Made by a program: the position numbers and the translations under genes. From Streptomyces spiramenti (GTDB lineage: Bacteria; Actinomycetota; Actinomycetes; Streptomycetales; Streptomycetaceae), in the NCBI RefSeq assembly GCF_012034385.1, contig NZ_JAAVJB010000021.1:1-42267 (forward strand): DNA of 42,267 nucleotides. Direction: 5' to 3'. Position 1 is the stretch's first letter; each line of letters opens with the position of its first letter. Shown in pieces: positions 6,220-15,181 of the stretch. The notes under the pieces were generated by a model. The model saw only the letters and a program-made list of their open reading frames with translations. It had not been told where the DNA came from and did not search any database.

Positions 6220-9183
6220 ATGCCGCTGCTGGAGCCGGACCCCGCCGCCCTGCGGCCCGCCGCCGACAACCCCGCCGCCGCGGACCGGGTCCCGCCGGAG
6301 CTGTCGGAGGGCACTCCACAGCCGCTCCGCCGCGACCTGGAGGAGCTGCTCGGCCCCGACCAGGTGCTGTGGCGCGTCACCGACCTCGTCAGCTACGCCT
6401 CGGACGCCAGCCCCTACCGGTTCGTCCCCAACGTCGTGGTGGTCGCGCGCCACGCGGACGACGTCGCCGCCGTCCTCCGGTACGCGCGGGACCACGATCG
6501 CCACGTGGTCTTCCGGGCCGGCGGCACCTCGCTCAACGGCCAGGCCCAGGGCGAGGACATCCTGGTCGACGTGCGGCGGCACTGGGCCGGGGTCACCCCG
6601 CTGGACGGCGGGGCGCGCGCCCGCGTGCTGCCCGGCACCACCGTGCAGCGCACCAACGCCGCGCTCGCCCGCCACGGCCGCGTCCTCGGCCCCGACCCCG
6701 CCAGTGCCATCGCCGCGACCCTCGGCGGTGTCGTCGCGAACAACGCCTCCGGGATGACCGCGGGTACCAGCCGCAACAGCTACCGCACCGCCGCGGCGAT
6801 GACGATCGTGCTGCCCTCGGGAACGGTCGTCGACACCGCCGCTCCGGACGCCGACGCCCAACTCGCCGCTTCCGAGCCCGAGCTGACGGCCGGGCTCCTC
6901 GCGCTGCGCGAGGAGATCCTGGCCGACGGCGCGCTCGTCGCGCGCATCCGCGCCAAGCACCGGTTGAAGAACACCAACGGCTACCGCCTCGACGCCTTCC
7001 TCGACTCCGACTCCCCCACCGGCATCCTGCGCGGGCTGATGGTCGGCTCGCAGGGCACCCTCGGCTTCCTCGCCGAGATCGTCATGGACACCCTGCCGCT
7101 GCACCGGCACGCCAGCGCCGGCCTGCTGTTCTTCCCCTCGCTCGCCGCCGCTGCCGCCGCCGTGCCCCGCTTCACCGCGGCCGGCGCCCCCGCCGTGGAA
7201 CTCATGGACGGCAACACGCTCCGCGCCTCGGTGGCCGTCGACGGCGTCCCCGCCGACTGGGCGCAGCTGCCGCCGGGAACCGCCGCGCTGCTGGTGGAGT
7301 TCCGCGCTCCCGACGAGGCGGCCGGAGCCGCGGCGCGCACCGCCGCCGAGGCCCTGCTGACCGAGCTCGACCTGGTCGCACCGGTCCCCTCCGTCACCAA
7401 CGCCCTCACCTCCGACCCGGCGGTGATCGCCGGCTACTGGAAGGCCCGCAAGGCCTTCGTCACCGCTGTCGGCGGTGCCCGTCCGGCCGGGACCACACTG
7501 ATCACCGAGGACTTCGCCGTCCCGCCCGAGCGGCTCTCCGAGGCGTGCGAGGCGCTGCTCGAACTCCAGGCGCGCCACGGTTTCGACGCCGCGGTCGCCG
7601 GCCACGCGGCCCACGGCAACCTGCACTTCCTGCTCGCTTTCGACGCCGCCGACCCCGCCGACGTCGACCGCTACGCGGCGTTCATGGCGGAGTTCTGCGC
7701 CCTCACCGTCGAACGGTTCGACGGGTCCCTCAAGGCCGAGCACGCCACCGGCCGCAACATCGCACCCTTCCTCGAACTGGAGTGGGGCGAGCGGGCCACC
7801 GCCCTGATGTGGCGGATCAAGGAGCTGGTGGACCCCACCGGTGTGCTGGCGCCGCGGATCGTGCTCGACCGCGACCCCCGCGCCCACCTGCGGGGGCTGA
7901 AGTCCATCCCCACGGTGGAGGCGGAGGCCGACCCCTGCATCGAGTGCGGGTTCTGCGAGCCCGTCTGCCCCAGCCGCGACCTGACCACCACACCGCGCCA
8001 GCGGATCGTGCTCCGGCGGGAGATGATGCGCCAGCCCGCCGGTTCCGACGTCGGGGAGAACCTGCTCGCCGACTACGGGTACGCGGCCGTGGACACCTGC
8101 GCGGGTGACTCCGGCTGCCGCGTCGCCTGTCCCGTCGGTATCGACACCGGCGCCATGATGAAGGACTTCCGCTCCCGGCGGCACACCGAACGGCAGGAAC
8201 GCGCCGCGACGGCCGCCGCCCGCCGCTTCGCCGTGCTGGAACGCGCCGCCCGCCTGGCCGTCTCCGCCGCCGCGACCGCGGGTGACACCGTTTCCGGAAA
8301 GGCCACCGCGCTGGCGCGGCGTGCCGTCAGCCACGAGCTGGTCCCGCAGTGGCTCCCCGGGATGCCCCCGGCTGCGGGCCCGCTGCCGCGCACCCCGCGC
8401 GAGCGGGCCACCGCCGTCTACTACCCCGCCTGCGTCAACCGGATCTTCGGCGAGCCCGAGGGGCTGACGGGGTCCCTGCCGCTCCCCCGCGCGGTGGTCG
8501 CGCTGGCGCTGCGCGCCGACGAGCCGGTGTGGATCCCCGAGGACGTGGGCGGGACCTGCTGCGCCACCATCTGGCACTCCAAGGGCTACGAGGGCGGGAA
8601 CACGCTGATGGCGAACCGCGTCGTGGAGTCCGCGTGGCGCTGGACCGACCACGGCCGGCTGCCGCTGGTGGTCGACGCCTCCTCCTGCACCCTCGGCCTC
8701 TCGGAGGAGGTGGTGCCCTACCTGACCGAGGCCAACCGGGGGCGCCACGAGCGGCTGACCGTCGTCGACTCGCTCCAGTGGGCCGTCGACCGGCTGCTGC
8801 CGCGGCTCACGGTCAGCCGCCGGGTGGACTCCGCGGTGGTGCACCCCACCTGCTCCATGCAGCACCTCGGCGACGAGGCGGCGCTGCGGCGGATCGCCGA
8901 GGCGTGCGCCGGGGAGACCGTCGTCCCGCTGGACGCGACCTGCTGCGGCTTCGCGGGCGACCGGGGCATGCTCCACGAGGAGCTCACCGCCTCCGCTACC
9001 GCCCGGGAGGCGGCCGAGGTCACCTCGCGTCCCTTCGACGCGCACCTGTCGGCCAACCGGATGTGCGAGATCGGCATGGAGCAGGCGACCGGCCGCCCCT
9101 ACCACTCGGCGCTCATCGCGCTGGAGCGGGCCACCCGCCCGGCGGGACCGCCGGCGGACGGAGCCGACCCGGAGCACGGCTGA
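6220..9183 (+). CDS. FAD-binding and Fe-S D-2-hydroxyacid dehydrogenase (D-lactate dehydrogenase type)
   Basis: A 987-aa fusion protein. The N-terminal half is a PCMH-type FAD domain with FRAGGTSLNGQAQGEDILVDV-like signature and a FAD-oxidase C-terminal domain (HGNLHFLLAFD). A ferredoxin-like part follows, with CIECGFCEPVCP (Cys573, 576, 579, 583) and a second cluster CAGDSGCRVACP starting at Cys627. Two CCG domains close it (GGTCCATIW near 780, CCGFAGDRGM near 908). This is the GlcD-GlpC fusion plan of quinone-linked D-lactate dehydrogenases; glycolate or D-2-hydroxyglutarate are alternatives. The second cluster starts CxxxxxC, not CxxxxxxC; check against homologues. The start ATG at 6220 has GGAGGGAG nine bases upstream. 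A TATGCT -10-like box is at 6162-6167. Confidence 0.87.
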   Translation: MPLLEPDPAALRPAADNPAAADRVPPELSEGTPQPLRRDLEELLGPDQVLWRVTDLVSYASDASPYRFVPNVVVVARHADDVAAVLRYARDHDRHVVFRAGGTSLNGQAQGEDILVDVRRHWAGVTPLDGGARARVLPGTTVQRTNAALARHGRVLGPDPASAIAATLGGVVANNASGMTAGTSRNSYRTAAAMTIVLPSGTVVDTAAPDADAQLAASEPELTAGLLALREEILADGALVARIRAKHRLKNTNGYRLDAFLDSDSPTGILRGLMVGSQGTLGFLAEIVMDTLPLHRHASAGLLFFPSLAAAAAAVPRFTAAGAPAVELMDGNTLRASVAVDGVPADWAQLPPGTAALLVEFRAPDEAAGAAARTAAEALLTELDLVAPVPSVTNALTSDPAVIAGYWKARKAFVTAVGGARPAGTTLITEDFAVPPERLSEACEALLELQARHGFDAAVAGHAAHGNLHFLLAFDAADPADVDRYAAFMAEFCALTVERFDGSLKAEHATGRNIAPFLELEWGERATALMWRIKELVDPTGVLAPRIVLDRDPRAHLRGLKSIPTVEAEADPCIECGFCEPVCPSRDLTTTPRQRIVLRREMMRQPAGSDVGENLLADYGYAAVDTCAGDSGCRVACPVGIDTGAMMKDFRSRRHTERQERAATAAARRFAVLERAARLAVSAAATAGDTVSGKATALARRAVSHELVPQWLPGMPPAAGPLPRTPRERATAVYYPACVNRIFGEPEGLTGSLPLPRAVVALALRADEPVWIPEDVGGTCCATIWHSKGYEGGNTLMANRVVESAWRWTDHGRLPLVVDASSCTLGLSEEVVPYLTEANRGRHERLTVVDSLQWAVDRLLPRLTVSRRVDSAVVHPTCSMQHLGDEAALRRIAEACAGETVVPLDATCCGFAGDRGMLHEELTASATAREAAEVTSRPFDAHLSANRMCEIGMEQATGRPYHSALIALERATRPAGPPADGADPEHG

Positions 9184-9186
9184 GCG

Positions 9187-9223
9187 GGCGGGGGCTCCGT
9201 GCCGGTGGCGCGGAGCCCCCGCC
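9187..9223. terminator. Bidirectional terminator between convergent genes
   Basis: A perfect 13-pair stem (9187-9199 with 9211-9223) around an 11-base loop, in the 65 bases between two convergent stop codons. It can serve both genes. Confidence 0.75.
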
Positions 9224-9248
9224 GGGCGGTGCGTGCCGGGCCCGCCCG

Positions 9249-9851
9249 CTACGGGATCGACACCGCGCACCCCGGTGGCGGGTAGTCGCCCGCCACCCGG
9301 AAGTCGGCGCAGGTGAAGAAGTGGTCGTTCCAGGCCCCCACCACCAGGCCGACGGCCGACACCACCGCGACGATCACGACGGAGGCGACCTTCATCCGCC
9401 GCTGCGGCAGCGCGAAGTACCCCGGCGCGAGCAGCCGGGCCACCACCCACAGCACCAGCGGCAGTGACAGCACCATCGCGCCGGTCAGCACCCCGTCGGC
9501 CACCTCGAAGGCCCGGCCCGGGGCGATCACGGGAGCGACCAGCCGGAAGACCACCCAGAGCGCCGGAAGCGCGAACAGGAAGGTGACCCAGCCGTGTTCG
9601 CGCACCTGCTGCCGGAGCGCCCAGCGTCCGAGCAGCACCACCAGCGAGAGCACCAGCAGCTGGGTGGTGCGGTTGTAGAAGACGGTCCCGTAGGCGCCCC
9701 AGGTGAACGCGAGGTCCCAGCCCACCAGCGCGGCGGAGACCGTCACCGCGAAGAACCCCCGCAGGGCGACCGCCCGCCTGCCGGTCCTGCTGAAGCCCTC
9801 CAGCAGGTCGTCCTCCTCGTGCCGCGCCGCCCTGCCGTACCGCTCCGCCAT
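9249..9851 (-). CDS. Integral membrane protein of unknown function
   Basis: About 200 aa with four or more hydrophobic segments (for example AVTVSAALVGW, LLVLSLVVLLG, FLFALPALWVVF, MVLSLPLVLWVVARLL, VVIVAVVSAVGLVVG). A charged cytosolic N-terminus precedes the first. The C-terminal tail has two cysteines after the last segment (FFTCADFRV and PGCAVSIP), which may form a disulfide outside the cell. I do not recognise the family. ATG at 9851 is chosen over an upstream GTG at 9896 because the extension is Gly/Ala-rich and lacks a better ribosome site. It is divergent from the ABC exporter pair and convergent with the dehydrogenase. Confidence 0.75.
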   Translation of the reverse strand: MAERYGRAARHEEDDLLEGFSRTGRRAVALRGFFAVTVSAALVGWDLAFTWGAYGTVFYNRTTQLLVLSLVVLLGRWALRQQVREHGWVTFLFALPALWVVFRLVAPVIAPGRAFEVADGVLTGAMVLSLPLVLWVVARLLAPGYFALPQRRMKVASVVIVAVVSAVGLVVGAWNDHFFTCADFRVAGDYPPPGCAVSIP

Positions 9852-9994
9852 GCTCCGGCACCCTGCCGTACCTGCCGCGCCTCCCGGCGCAGACACACGG
9901 GCGTTACGCCGGGCGGGCGCACCGGTGCGCCGGGGCCGGCCACGCGCCCGACCCCGCCGGACGCCCGGGTCTCCGGCTCCTCTCCCTAAACCCG

Positions 9995-10023
9995 TTGAAC
10001 TGGCGCCCCGCAGCGATCAGGCT
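9995..10023 (+). promoter_or_regulatory. Predicted promoter of the heterodimeric ABC exporter operon
   Basis: TTGAAC (9995-10000) and CAGGCT (10018-10023) with a 17-base spacer. It lies 47 bases before the ATG of the first ABC gene. The rest of the 219-base divergent gap (9852-10070) shows no other clear element. Confidence 0.5.
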
Positions 10024-10070
10024 GGGCAGGTTGTGACGGTGGGCCGCGGGCCCCGAACCCCAGGGACGCC

Positions 10071-11906
10071 ATGCAGATTCGCGACCTCCCCCACGCCGAC
10101 CCGGGAGAACCCGACGTCAGGTCGGGCTTCCGGTTCCTGGTGTGGCTCTTCCGCCGCCAGCTCGGCGGCCAGTTGAAGGCGGTGCTGTACGGCACCCTGC
10201 ACATGACCGGCGTGGCCCTGCTGCCGGTGGCCGCCGGCGCGGCCGTCCAGGCGGTCATCGACGAGTCCGGGCGCGACCTCGCCCTGGTGGGAGTGGCGCT
10301 GCTGGGCGTGGCCCTGCTGATCGCGGGCGCCGACGGCGCCCTGCACCGTGCGGCGGTGACCAACTGGATCACCGCCGCGGCGCGCGTGCAGCAACTCCTC
10401 GCGCGGCGCACCGCCGAGCTCGGCGGCATGCTGACGCGCCGGGTGGCCGCAGGAGAGGTGGTGAAGGTGTCCACGGGCGACGTGGAGAAGATCGGCTGGT
10501 TCGTGGAGTCGTTCTCCCGCTTCGCCGGTGCCGTCCTGGTCGTCGGCGGCGTGTGCGCCGGGCTGCTGGTGTACCAGCCGGAACTCGGTCTGGTCGTCGC
10601 CCTGGGCATCCTGGCCGTCGTGCTGCCGATGCTGCCGATGCTGCCCGCCGCCACCCGCCGGGCGGACGCGGAGCGTGCGACGTCGGGTCGCGCGACGGAA
10701 CTGGCCTCGGACACCGTGGCCGGGCTGCGGGTGCTGCGCGGCATCGGCGGCGAGGAGCTCTTCCTGAGCCGGTACCGCCGCGCCTCGCAGGAGGTCCGCG
10801 GTGCCTCGGTGCACAGCGCCCGGATGTGGGCGCTGATCGACGCGGTGCAGGTGGTGATGCGGGGACTGCTGCTGATCGCGGTCACCTGGCAGGGTTCGCG
10901 GCTGGCGCTCGCCGGGGACATCACCCCCGGCCAGTTGGTGACGGTCTACGGCGCGGCGATGTTCCTGCTGTTCCCGCTGCGCATTTTCCAGGAGGCCGCG
11001 ATGGCCTTCGTGTTCTCGCGCCCCTCGGCTCGCCGCGCGGTGCGGGTGCTCTCGCTGCGGCGTGAGGACGGCGACGCCGCGCACGTCCCCGCGGGGGACG
11101 GCGGCCCGCCCTCCCTGCACGACCCTGCGACGGGGCTGCGCGCGGCCGGCGGTCTGCTGACCGCCGTCGTGTGCGGCGACCCCGCGACGGCCGAGCGGTT
11201 GGCCGCCCGGCTCGGGGGCCACGCCCCGCCCGAGGAGGGCGAACAGCCGCCGCCGTCCGCCCGGCTCGACGGACGGCCGCTGGACGACATGCCGCTGCGG
11301 GTCGCGCGGACGACCGTCCTGGTGCAGGACAAGGACCCGGTGCTGCTCTCCGGCACGCTGCGCGAACTGCTCGACGTGCCGTCCTCCGGCAGGGTCGAGG
11401 TCGAGCGCGCGCTGGCGGCGGCGCAGTGCGCCGACGTCCTCGACGCCGTGGCCCGTTCCGCCCCCGAGGGCGGCGGGGTGATGGACGCGAGGGTCACCGA
11501 GCGGGGCCGCTCCCTCTCCGGGGGGCAACGCCAACGCCTCGCGCTGGCGCGTTCTCTGGTGACCGACCCGGAGGTGCTTGTCCTGGACGAGCCGACCTCG
11601 GCGGTGGACTCCCACACCGAGGCGCGGATCGCTCGCGGCGTGCGCGAGCTGCGGGCCGGCCGCACCACCGTGGTGATGACCTCCAGCCCGCTGCTGCTGG
11701 ACCTCGCCGACGCCGTGGTCCTCGTCCACGAGGGCACCGCCCGGCCGGCCGGCACCCACCGCGCCCTCATCGCCTCGGACCCGGAGTACCGCGCCGTGGT
11801 CACCCGTGAGCCGGACGTCGGCCCGTCCGGGGCGCCCGAGGCCGCCGGAACCACGACCCCGCGGGGCCCCGGCTCCGCTCCCGAACCCGCCGAGGAGTCC
11901 GTATGA
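10071..11906 (+). CDS. ABC exporter subunit A, degenerate Walker A but intact signature
   Basis: A 611-aa half-transporter: membrane domain to about residue 325, then an ATPase domain. Where the P-loop should be (367-376) the sequence is VVCGDPATAERL, with no GxxGxGKS lysine. The switch histidine is also lost (VVMTSSP, 534-540). The signature LSGGQ (482-486) and Walker B VLVLDEPTSAVD are intact. Partner B has the opposite losses, so the two should form an asymmetric heterodimer with one working ATP site. The stop overlaps the next start (ATGA at 11903-11906), indicating translational coupling. The C-terminus ends in a Pro/Gly/Thr-rich tail. The cargo is unknown. Confidence 0.9.
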   Translation: MQIRDLPHADPGEPDVRSGFRFLVWLFRRQLGGQLKAVLYGTLHMTGVALLPVAAGAAVQAVIDESGRDLALVGVALLGVALLIAGADGALHRAAVTNWITAAARVQQLLARRTAELGGMLTRRVAAGEVVKVSTGDVEKIGWFVESFSRFAGAVLVVGGVCAGLLVYQPELGLVVALGILAVVLPMLPMLPAATRRADAERATSGRATELASDTVAGLRVLRGIGGEELFLSRYRRASQEVRGASVHSARMWALIDAVQVVMRGLLLIAVTWQGSRLALAGDITPGQLVTVYGAAMFLLFPLRIFQEAAMAFVFSRPSARRAVRVLSLRREDGDAAHVPAGDGGPPSLHDPATGLRAAGGLLTAVVCGDPATAERLAARLGGHAPPEEGEQPPPSARLDGRPLDDMPLRVARTTVLVQDKDPVLLSGTLRELLDVPSSGRVEVERALAAAQCADVLDAVARSAPEGGGVMDARVTERGRSLSGGQRQRLALARSLVTDPEVLVLDEPTSAVDSHTEARIARGVRELRAGRTTVVMTSSPLLLDLADAVVLVHEGTARPAGTHRALIASDPEYRAVVTREPDVGPSGAPEAAGTTTPRGPGSAPEPAEESV

Positions 11907-13873
11907 GCCCGCGCATCGGCGTCGCCCCACCGGAGTTCGATCCGGCGGCCGGGGAGCACGCCACCACACTGCCGGTGGCGGGCGGCGCCACCGTCCGCCG
12001 GTACGTCGGCGAACTGGTCCGCCGCCACCGCACCGCGTTCCTGGTCCTGATCGCCGTCAACACGGCCGCGGTCCTGGCCTCCATGGTGGGTCCCTACCTG
12101 CTCGGTGGGGTGGTGCAGGACCTGTCGGACGGGACGACCGACCTCCCGCTGACCTGGGTGGTGTCGGTCTTCCTCGCGGCGCTCGCCGTGCAGGCGGTCT
12201 TCACCGGGCTCGTGCGGCTGCGCGGCGCGGTCCTCGGCGAGCGCATGCTGGCGGACCTGCGCGAGGACTTCCTCGTGCGGTCGGTCGGGTTGCCGCCGGG
12301 GGTGCTGGAGCGCGCCGGCACCGGCGACCTGCTGGCCCGGATCAACACCGACATCGACCGGCTGGCGCAGGCGATGCGGGAGGCGGTGCCGCAGCTGGCC
12401 ATCGCCGTGGTCTGGGCGGCCCTGCTGCTGGGCGGGATCGTGCTGACCGCGCCGCCGCTGGGCATCGGCATCCTGCTGGCGCTGCCGGTGCTGCTGGTGG
12501 TCTGCCGCTGGTACTACCGCCGCGCGGGCGCGGGGTACCGCGCCGAGGCCGCCGGGTACGCCGCGGTGGCGGCGGCCCTCGCGGAGACCGTGGACGCGGG
12601 CCGCACCATCGAGGCGCACCGGCTGACCGAGCGCCGCGTCGAGCTGTCGGACCTCCGGGTGCGGCAGTGGACCCGGTGGGAGCGGTACACGCTCTGGCTG
12701 CGGACCGTGCTGATCCCCACGGTGAACATCTACCACTCCATGGTGCTGGCGGGCGTCCTGCTGATCGGCGGTGCCTTCGCCCTCCAGGGCTGGCTGACCG
12801 TCGGTCAGCTGACGACCGGCGCGGTGCTGGCGCAGATGGCCGTCGAGCCGGTCGGGATGATCCTGCGCTGGTTCGACGAGTTGCAGGTGGCGCGGGTCTC
12901 CCTCGCCCGCCTGGTCGGGGTGCACGAGATCGAGGACCCGCCCGCCGACGACGCCGAGCGGCCGACCGGGCGGGAGACGCACGCCGACCGCGTCCGGTTC
13001 GCGTACCAGGAGGGCACCGACGTGCTCCACGAGGTGTCGTTGCGGGTGCCGCCGGGGACCAGGGTGGCGCTGGTCGGACCCTCCGGGGCGGGGAAGTCGA
13101 CGCTGGGTCGCCTGCTCGCGGGCGTCTACGGACCGCGGACCGGCTCCGTCACCCTCGGTGGCGCGCACCTGTCGAGGATGCCCACGGAGCGGGTGCGTCA
13201 GCACGTCGCCCTGGTCAACCAGGAGCACCACGTCTTCGTCGGTCCGCTCCGGGACAACCTGCGGCTGGCCCGGGCGGACGCGGGCGACGAGGAGATCTGG
13301 GCCGCGCTGCGCGCGGTGGACGCCGACGGCTGGGCGGCCTCCCTGCCGGACGGGCTGGACAGCGAGGTGGGGTCGGGCGCCCTGCCGGTCGGCCCGGCCC
13401 ACGCGCAGCAGATCGCACTGGCGCGACTGGTGCTGGCGGACCCGCACACCCTGGTGCTGGACGAGGCGACCTCGCTGCTCGACCCGCGGGCCGCCCGCGA
13501 CATGGAGCGCTCGCTGGCGAGGGTGCTGGAGGGACGGACGGTCATCGCCATCGCCCACCGGCTGCACACGGCGCACGACGCCGACGTGATCGCGGTGGTG
13601 GAGGACGGACGGATCAGCGAGTTCGGCAGCCACGACGAACTGGTGGCGGCCGACGGCGCGTACGCGTCGCTGTGGCGGTCCTGGCACGGCGGCCACCGGC
13701 GCGCCGCGGCGTACCGTCAGGCCGCGTCGAGCGCAGCGAGTTCGCGGGCCAGGGTGTCCACCGGCTGGAAGGTCGCGCCGAGCAGGGCGACGTGCTTCCA
13801 GCGCACCACACCGTCGGGGCCGATGAGGAAGACCGACCTGCGCAGCCCGAGGCCGGGCACGGCCACCCCGTAG
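11903..13873 (+). CDS. ABC exporter subunit B, intact Walker A but degenerate signature
   Basis: A 656-aa half-transporter, partner of the preceding gene. Walker A GPSGAGKS (392-399), Walker B TLVLDEATSLLD (516-527) and the switch His552 (IAIAHRLHT) are intact. The signature position reads VGPAH (496-500) instead of LSGGQ. The expected protein end is near LWRSWHGGHRR (residue 600), but the frame stays open for about 55 more residues. Those residues run antisense through the 3' end of the peroxiredoxin gene to the stop at 13873. The tail is Arg/Ser/Thr-rich and looks non-conserved, suggesting that an original stop was lost. Confidence 0.88.
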   Translation: MSPRIGVAPPEFDPAAGEHATTLPVAGGATVRRYVGELVRRHRTAFLVLIAVNTAAVLASMVGPYLLGGVVQDLSDGTTDLPLTWVVSVFLAALAVQAVFTGLVRLRGAVLGERMLADLREDFLVRSVGLPPGVLERAGTGDLLARINTDIDRLAQAMREAVPQLAIAVVWAALLLGGIVLTAPPLGIGILLALPVLLVVCRWYYRRAGAGYRAEAAGYAAVAAALAETVDAGRTIEAHRLTERRVELSDLRVRQWTRWERYTLWLRTVLIPTVNIYHSMVLAGVLLIGGAFALQGWLTVGQLTTGAVLAQMAVEPVGMILRWFDELQVARVSLARLVGVHEIEDPPADDAERPTGRETHADRVRFAYQEGTDVLHEVSLRVPPGTRVALVGPSGAGKSTLGRLLAGVYGPRTGSVTLGGAHLSRMPTERVRQHVALVNQEHHVFVGPLRDNLRLARADAGDEEIWAALRAVDADGWAASLPDGLDSEVGSGALPVGPAHAQQIALARLVLADPHTLVLDEATSLLDPRAARDMERSLARVLEGRTVIAIAHRLHTAHDADVIAVVEDGRISEFGSHDELVAADGAYASLWRSWHGGHRRAAAYRQAASSAASSRARVSTGWKVAPSRATCFQRTTPSGPMRKTDLRSPRPGTATP

Positions 13874-14199
13874 GCTCGGGTCACCTCGCGGTCGGTGTCG
13901 GCGAGCAGCGGCATCCGCAGGCCGTGCTGCCGGGCGAACCCCTCGTGGCTGTCCAGGTCCTGCGGGCTGACGCCCCACACCCGGGCGCCCAGTTCGGTGA
14001 ACCGGTCCAGCCCACCCGAGTAGGAGCAGAGCTGCTTGGTGCAGACTGCGGTGTTGTCGCCCGGGTAGAACGCGAGGACCAGCGGGGTGCCGCGGTGGTC
14101 GGAGAGCGTGTGGTCGGCACGTTCGAAGGCGCCGTCGGCGAGGACACCGCCGGGGAGGGTGAAGTCGGGGGCCGGCTCACCGACGCGGGGTACAGCCAC
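13717..14199 (-). CDS. Peroxiredoxin, BCP/PrxQ type
   Basis: A 160-aa thiol peroxidase. The peroxidatic cysteine is Cys53 in PGDNTAVCTKQLC and a second cysteine five residues on (Cys58) is the likely resolving partner, an atypical 2-Cys layout. The FYPGDNT segment and a later GPDGVVRWKHVALLG stretch fit the thioredoxin fold. A GTG at 14199 with AGGAG five bases upstream gives the correct N-terminus (AVPRVGEPAPDFTL). The last 157 bases overlap the 3' end of the ABC gene on the other strand. It should reduce hydroperoxides using thioredoxin or a similar donor. Confidence 0.9.
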   Translation of the reverse strand: MAVPRVGEPAPDFTLPGGVLADGAFERADHTLSDHRGTPLVLAFYPGDNTAVCTKQLCSYSGGLDRFTELGARVWGVSPQDLDSHEGFARQHGLRMPLLADTDREVTRAYGVAVPGLGLRRSVFLIGPDGVVRWKHVALLGATFQPVDTLARELAALDAA

Positions 14200-14311
14200 G
14201 GGTTCTCCTGGGGTGGTGGTGGCTCCGCGCGCGGGCGGCGGCGCGGAGGTTCGGCGGGGTGCGGGGGCGCCCGCGTCACGGATGGTTCGGAGCGGGCGCG
14301 GACGCGTCAGG

Positions 14312-15181
14312 CTACGCCTGCCCGTGGGCGTCGGCGAGGGGAGGGCGACGCACGGCGGGGCCCGGTGCGGAGCCGGGCGCCGCGGGAAGCGCGGCGAGGA
14401 AGTCGGCGACCGCCCGGGCGAACTCCTCCGGTGCGTCGTCGTGGACCCAGTGGCCGGCACCGGCGACGGTGCGCAGCGCGGTACCGGGGCGCGACCGGCA
14501 CATCCGCCGCGCGAGCTCCGCGGGCAGCAGCGTGCTGCCCGCCCCGCGCAGCACGAGCGCGGGGCAGGAGGAGCCGAGCCAGTCCTCCCACCAGTCGCCG
14601 CACCCGCCGCGCTGAACTGCCATCATCTCCTCCCAGTCGAAGAGCAGTTCAGCGGCGCCGTCCCGCTCGACGGCGCTGCGGAGGAAGTACCCCGCGTCGG
14701 GGACCCCGGCGGCCTCGATCCGTTCGGCGAGTTCACCGCGGGTGGGTGCGGAGCGCGGCCAGCCGCGCACGTCGAGGACGGGGTGGGCGATCTCGGGCCG
14801 CCGCATGACCGGGCCGACGTCCTCCACGACCAGCGCGGCGACGAGCTCCGGGTGGCGGGCGGCGAGTTGGTAGGCGGTGATCCCGCCCAGCGAGTGCCCG
14901 AGGACCACGACCGGCCCGACGTCGAGGGACCGGATCACCGCCGCGGCGTCCGCGACGTGGGAGGCGCGGTCGTGGAGCTCGGCGCTGTCGCTGTGGCCGT
15001 GGCCCCGCTGGTCGGGGGCGACCACCCTGGCCACGCCGGCGAGGTCGGCCGCGAGCCGGTCGAAGACCGTGCCGCGGCCGAAGGTGCCGTGGAGCGCCAG
15101 CAGTGGCCGCCCCGCTCCCCCGTGGTCGGCCACCACCAGCGCCCGACCGTCGAGTCGGGTGAGGGTTCGGATCTGGGACAC
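14312..15181 (-). CDS. Alpha/beta hydrolase
   Basis: A 289-aa alpha/beta-hydrolase-fold protein. It shows the oxyanion segment LLALHGTFG, the DQRGHGHSD turn, the nucleophile elbow GHSLGG (Ser97) and the catalytic histidine in GAGHWVHDDAP. The cap contains several tryptophans (GDWWEDWLG). The GTG start at 15181 is preceded by GAGGAG at a proper distance, and the longer reading back to 15256 is Arg-rich and unlike the family. The substrate is unknown. The preceding 456 bases carry no convincing gene. Confidence 0.85.
   Translation of the reverse strand: MSQIRTLTRLDGRALVVADHGGAGRPLLALHGTFGRGTVFDRLAADLAGVARVVAPDQRGHGHSDSAELHDRASHVADAAAVIRSLDVGPVVVLGHSLGGITAYQLAARHPELVAALVVEDVGPVMRRPEIAHPVLDVRGWPRSAPTRGELAERIEAAGVPDAGYFLRSAVERDGAAELLFDWEEMMAVQRGGCGDWWEDWLGSSCPALVLRGAGSTLLPAELARRMCRSRPGTALRTVAGAGHWVHDDAPEEFARAVADFLAALPAAPGSAPGPAVRRPPLADAHGQA

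Noticed and set aside
5926..9861. A 1311-codon open frame on the minus strand opposite the D-lactate-type dehydrogenase
   Set aside because: Gly/Val/Glu-rich composition without domains; it is the antisense shadow of a GC-rich gene with clear motifs on the other strand.
10946..13978. A 1010-codon minus-strand frame opposite the ABC exporter pair, and a 1000-codon plus frame at 11806-14808
   Set aside because: Arg/Pro/Gly-rich low-complexity products with no motifs, overlapping genes with full ABC and peroxiredoxin signatures.
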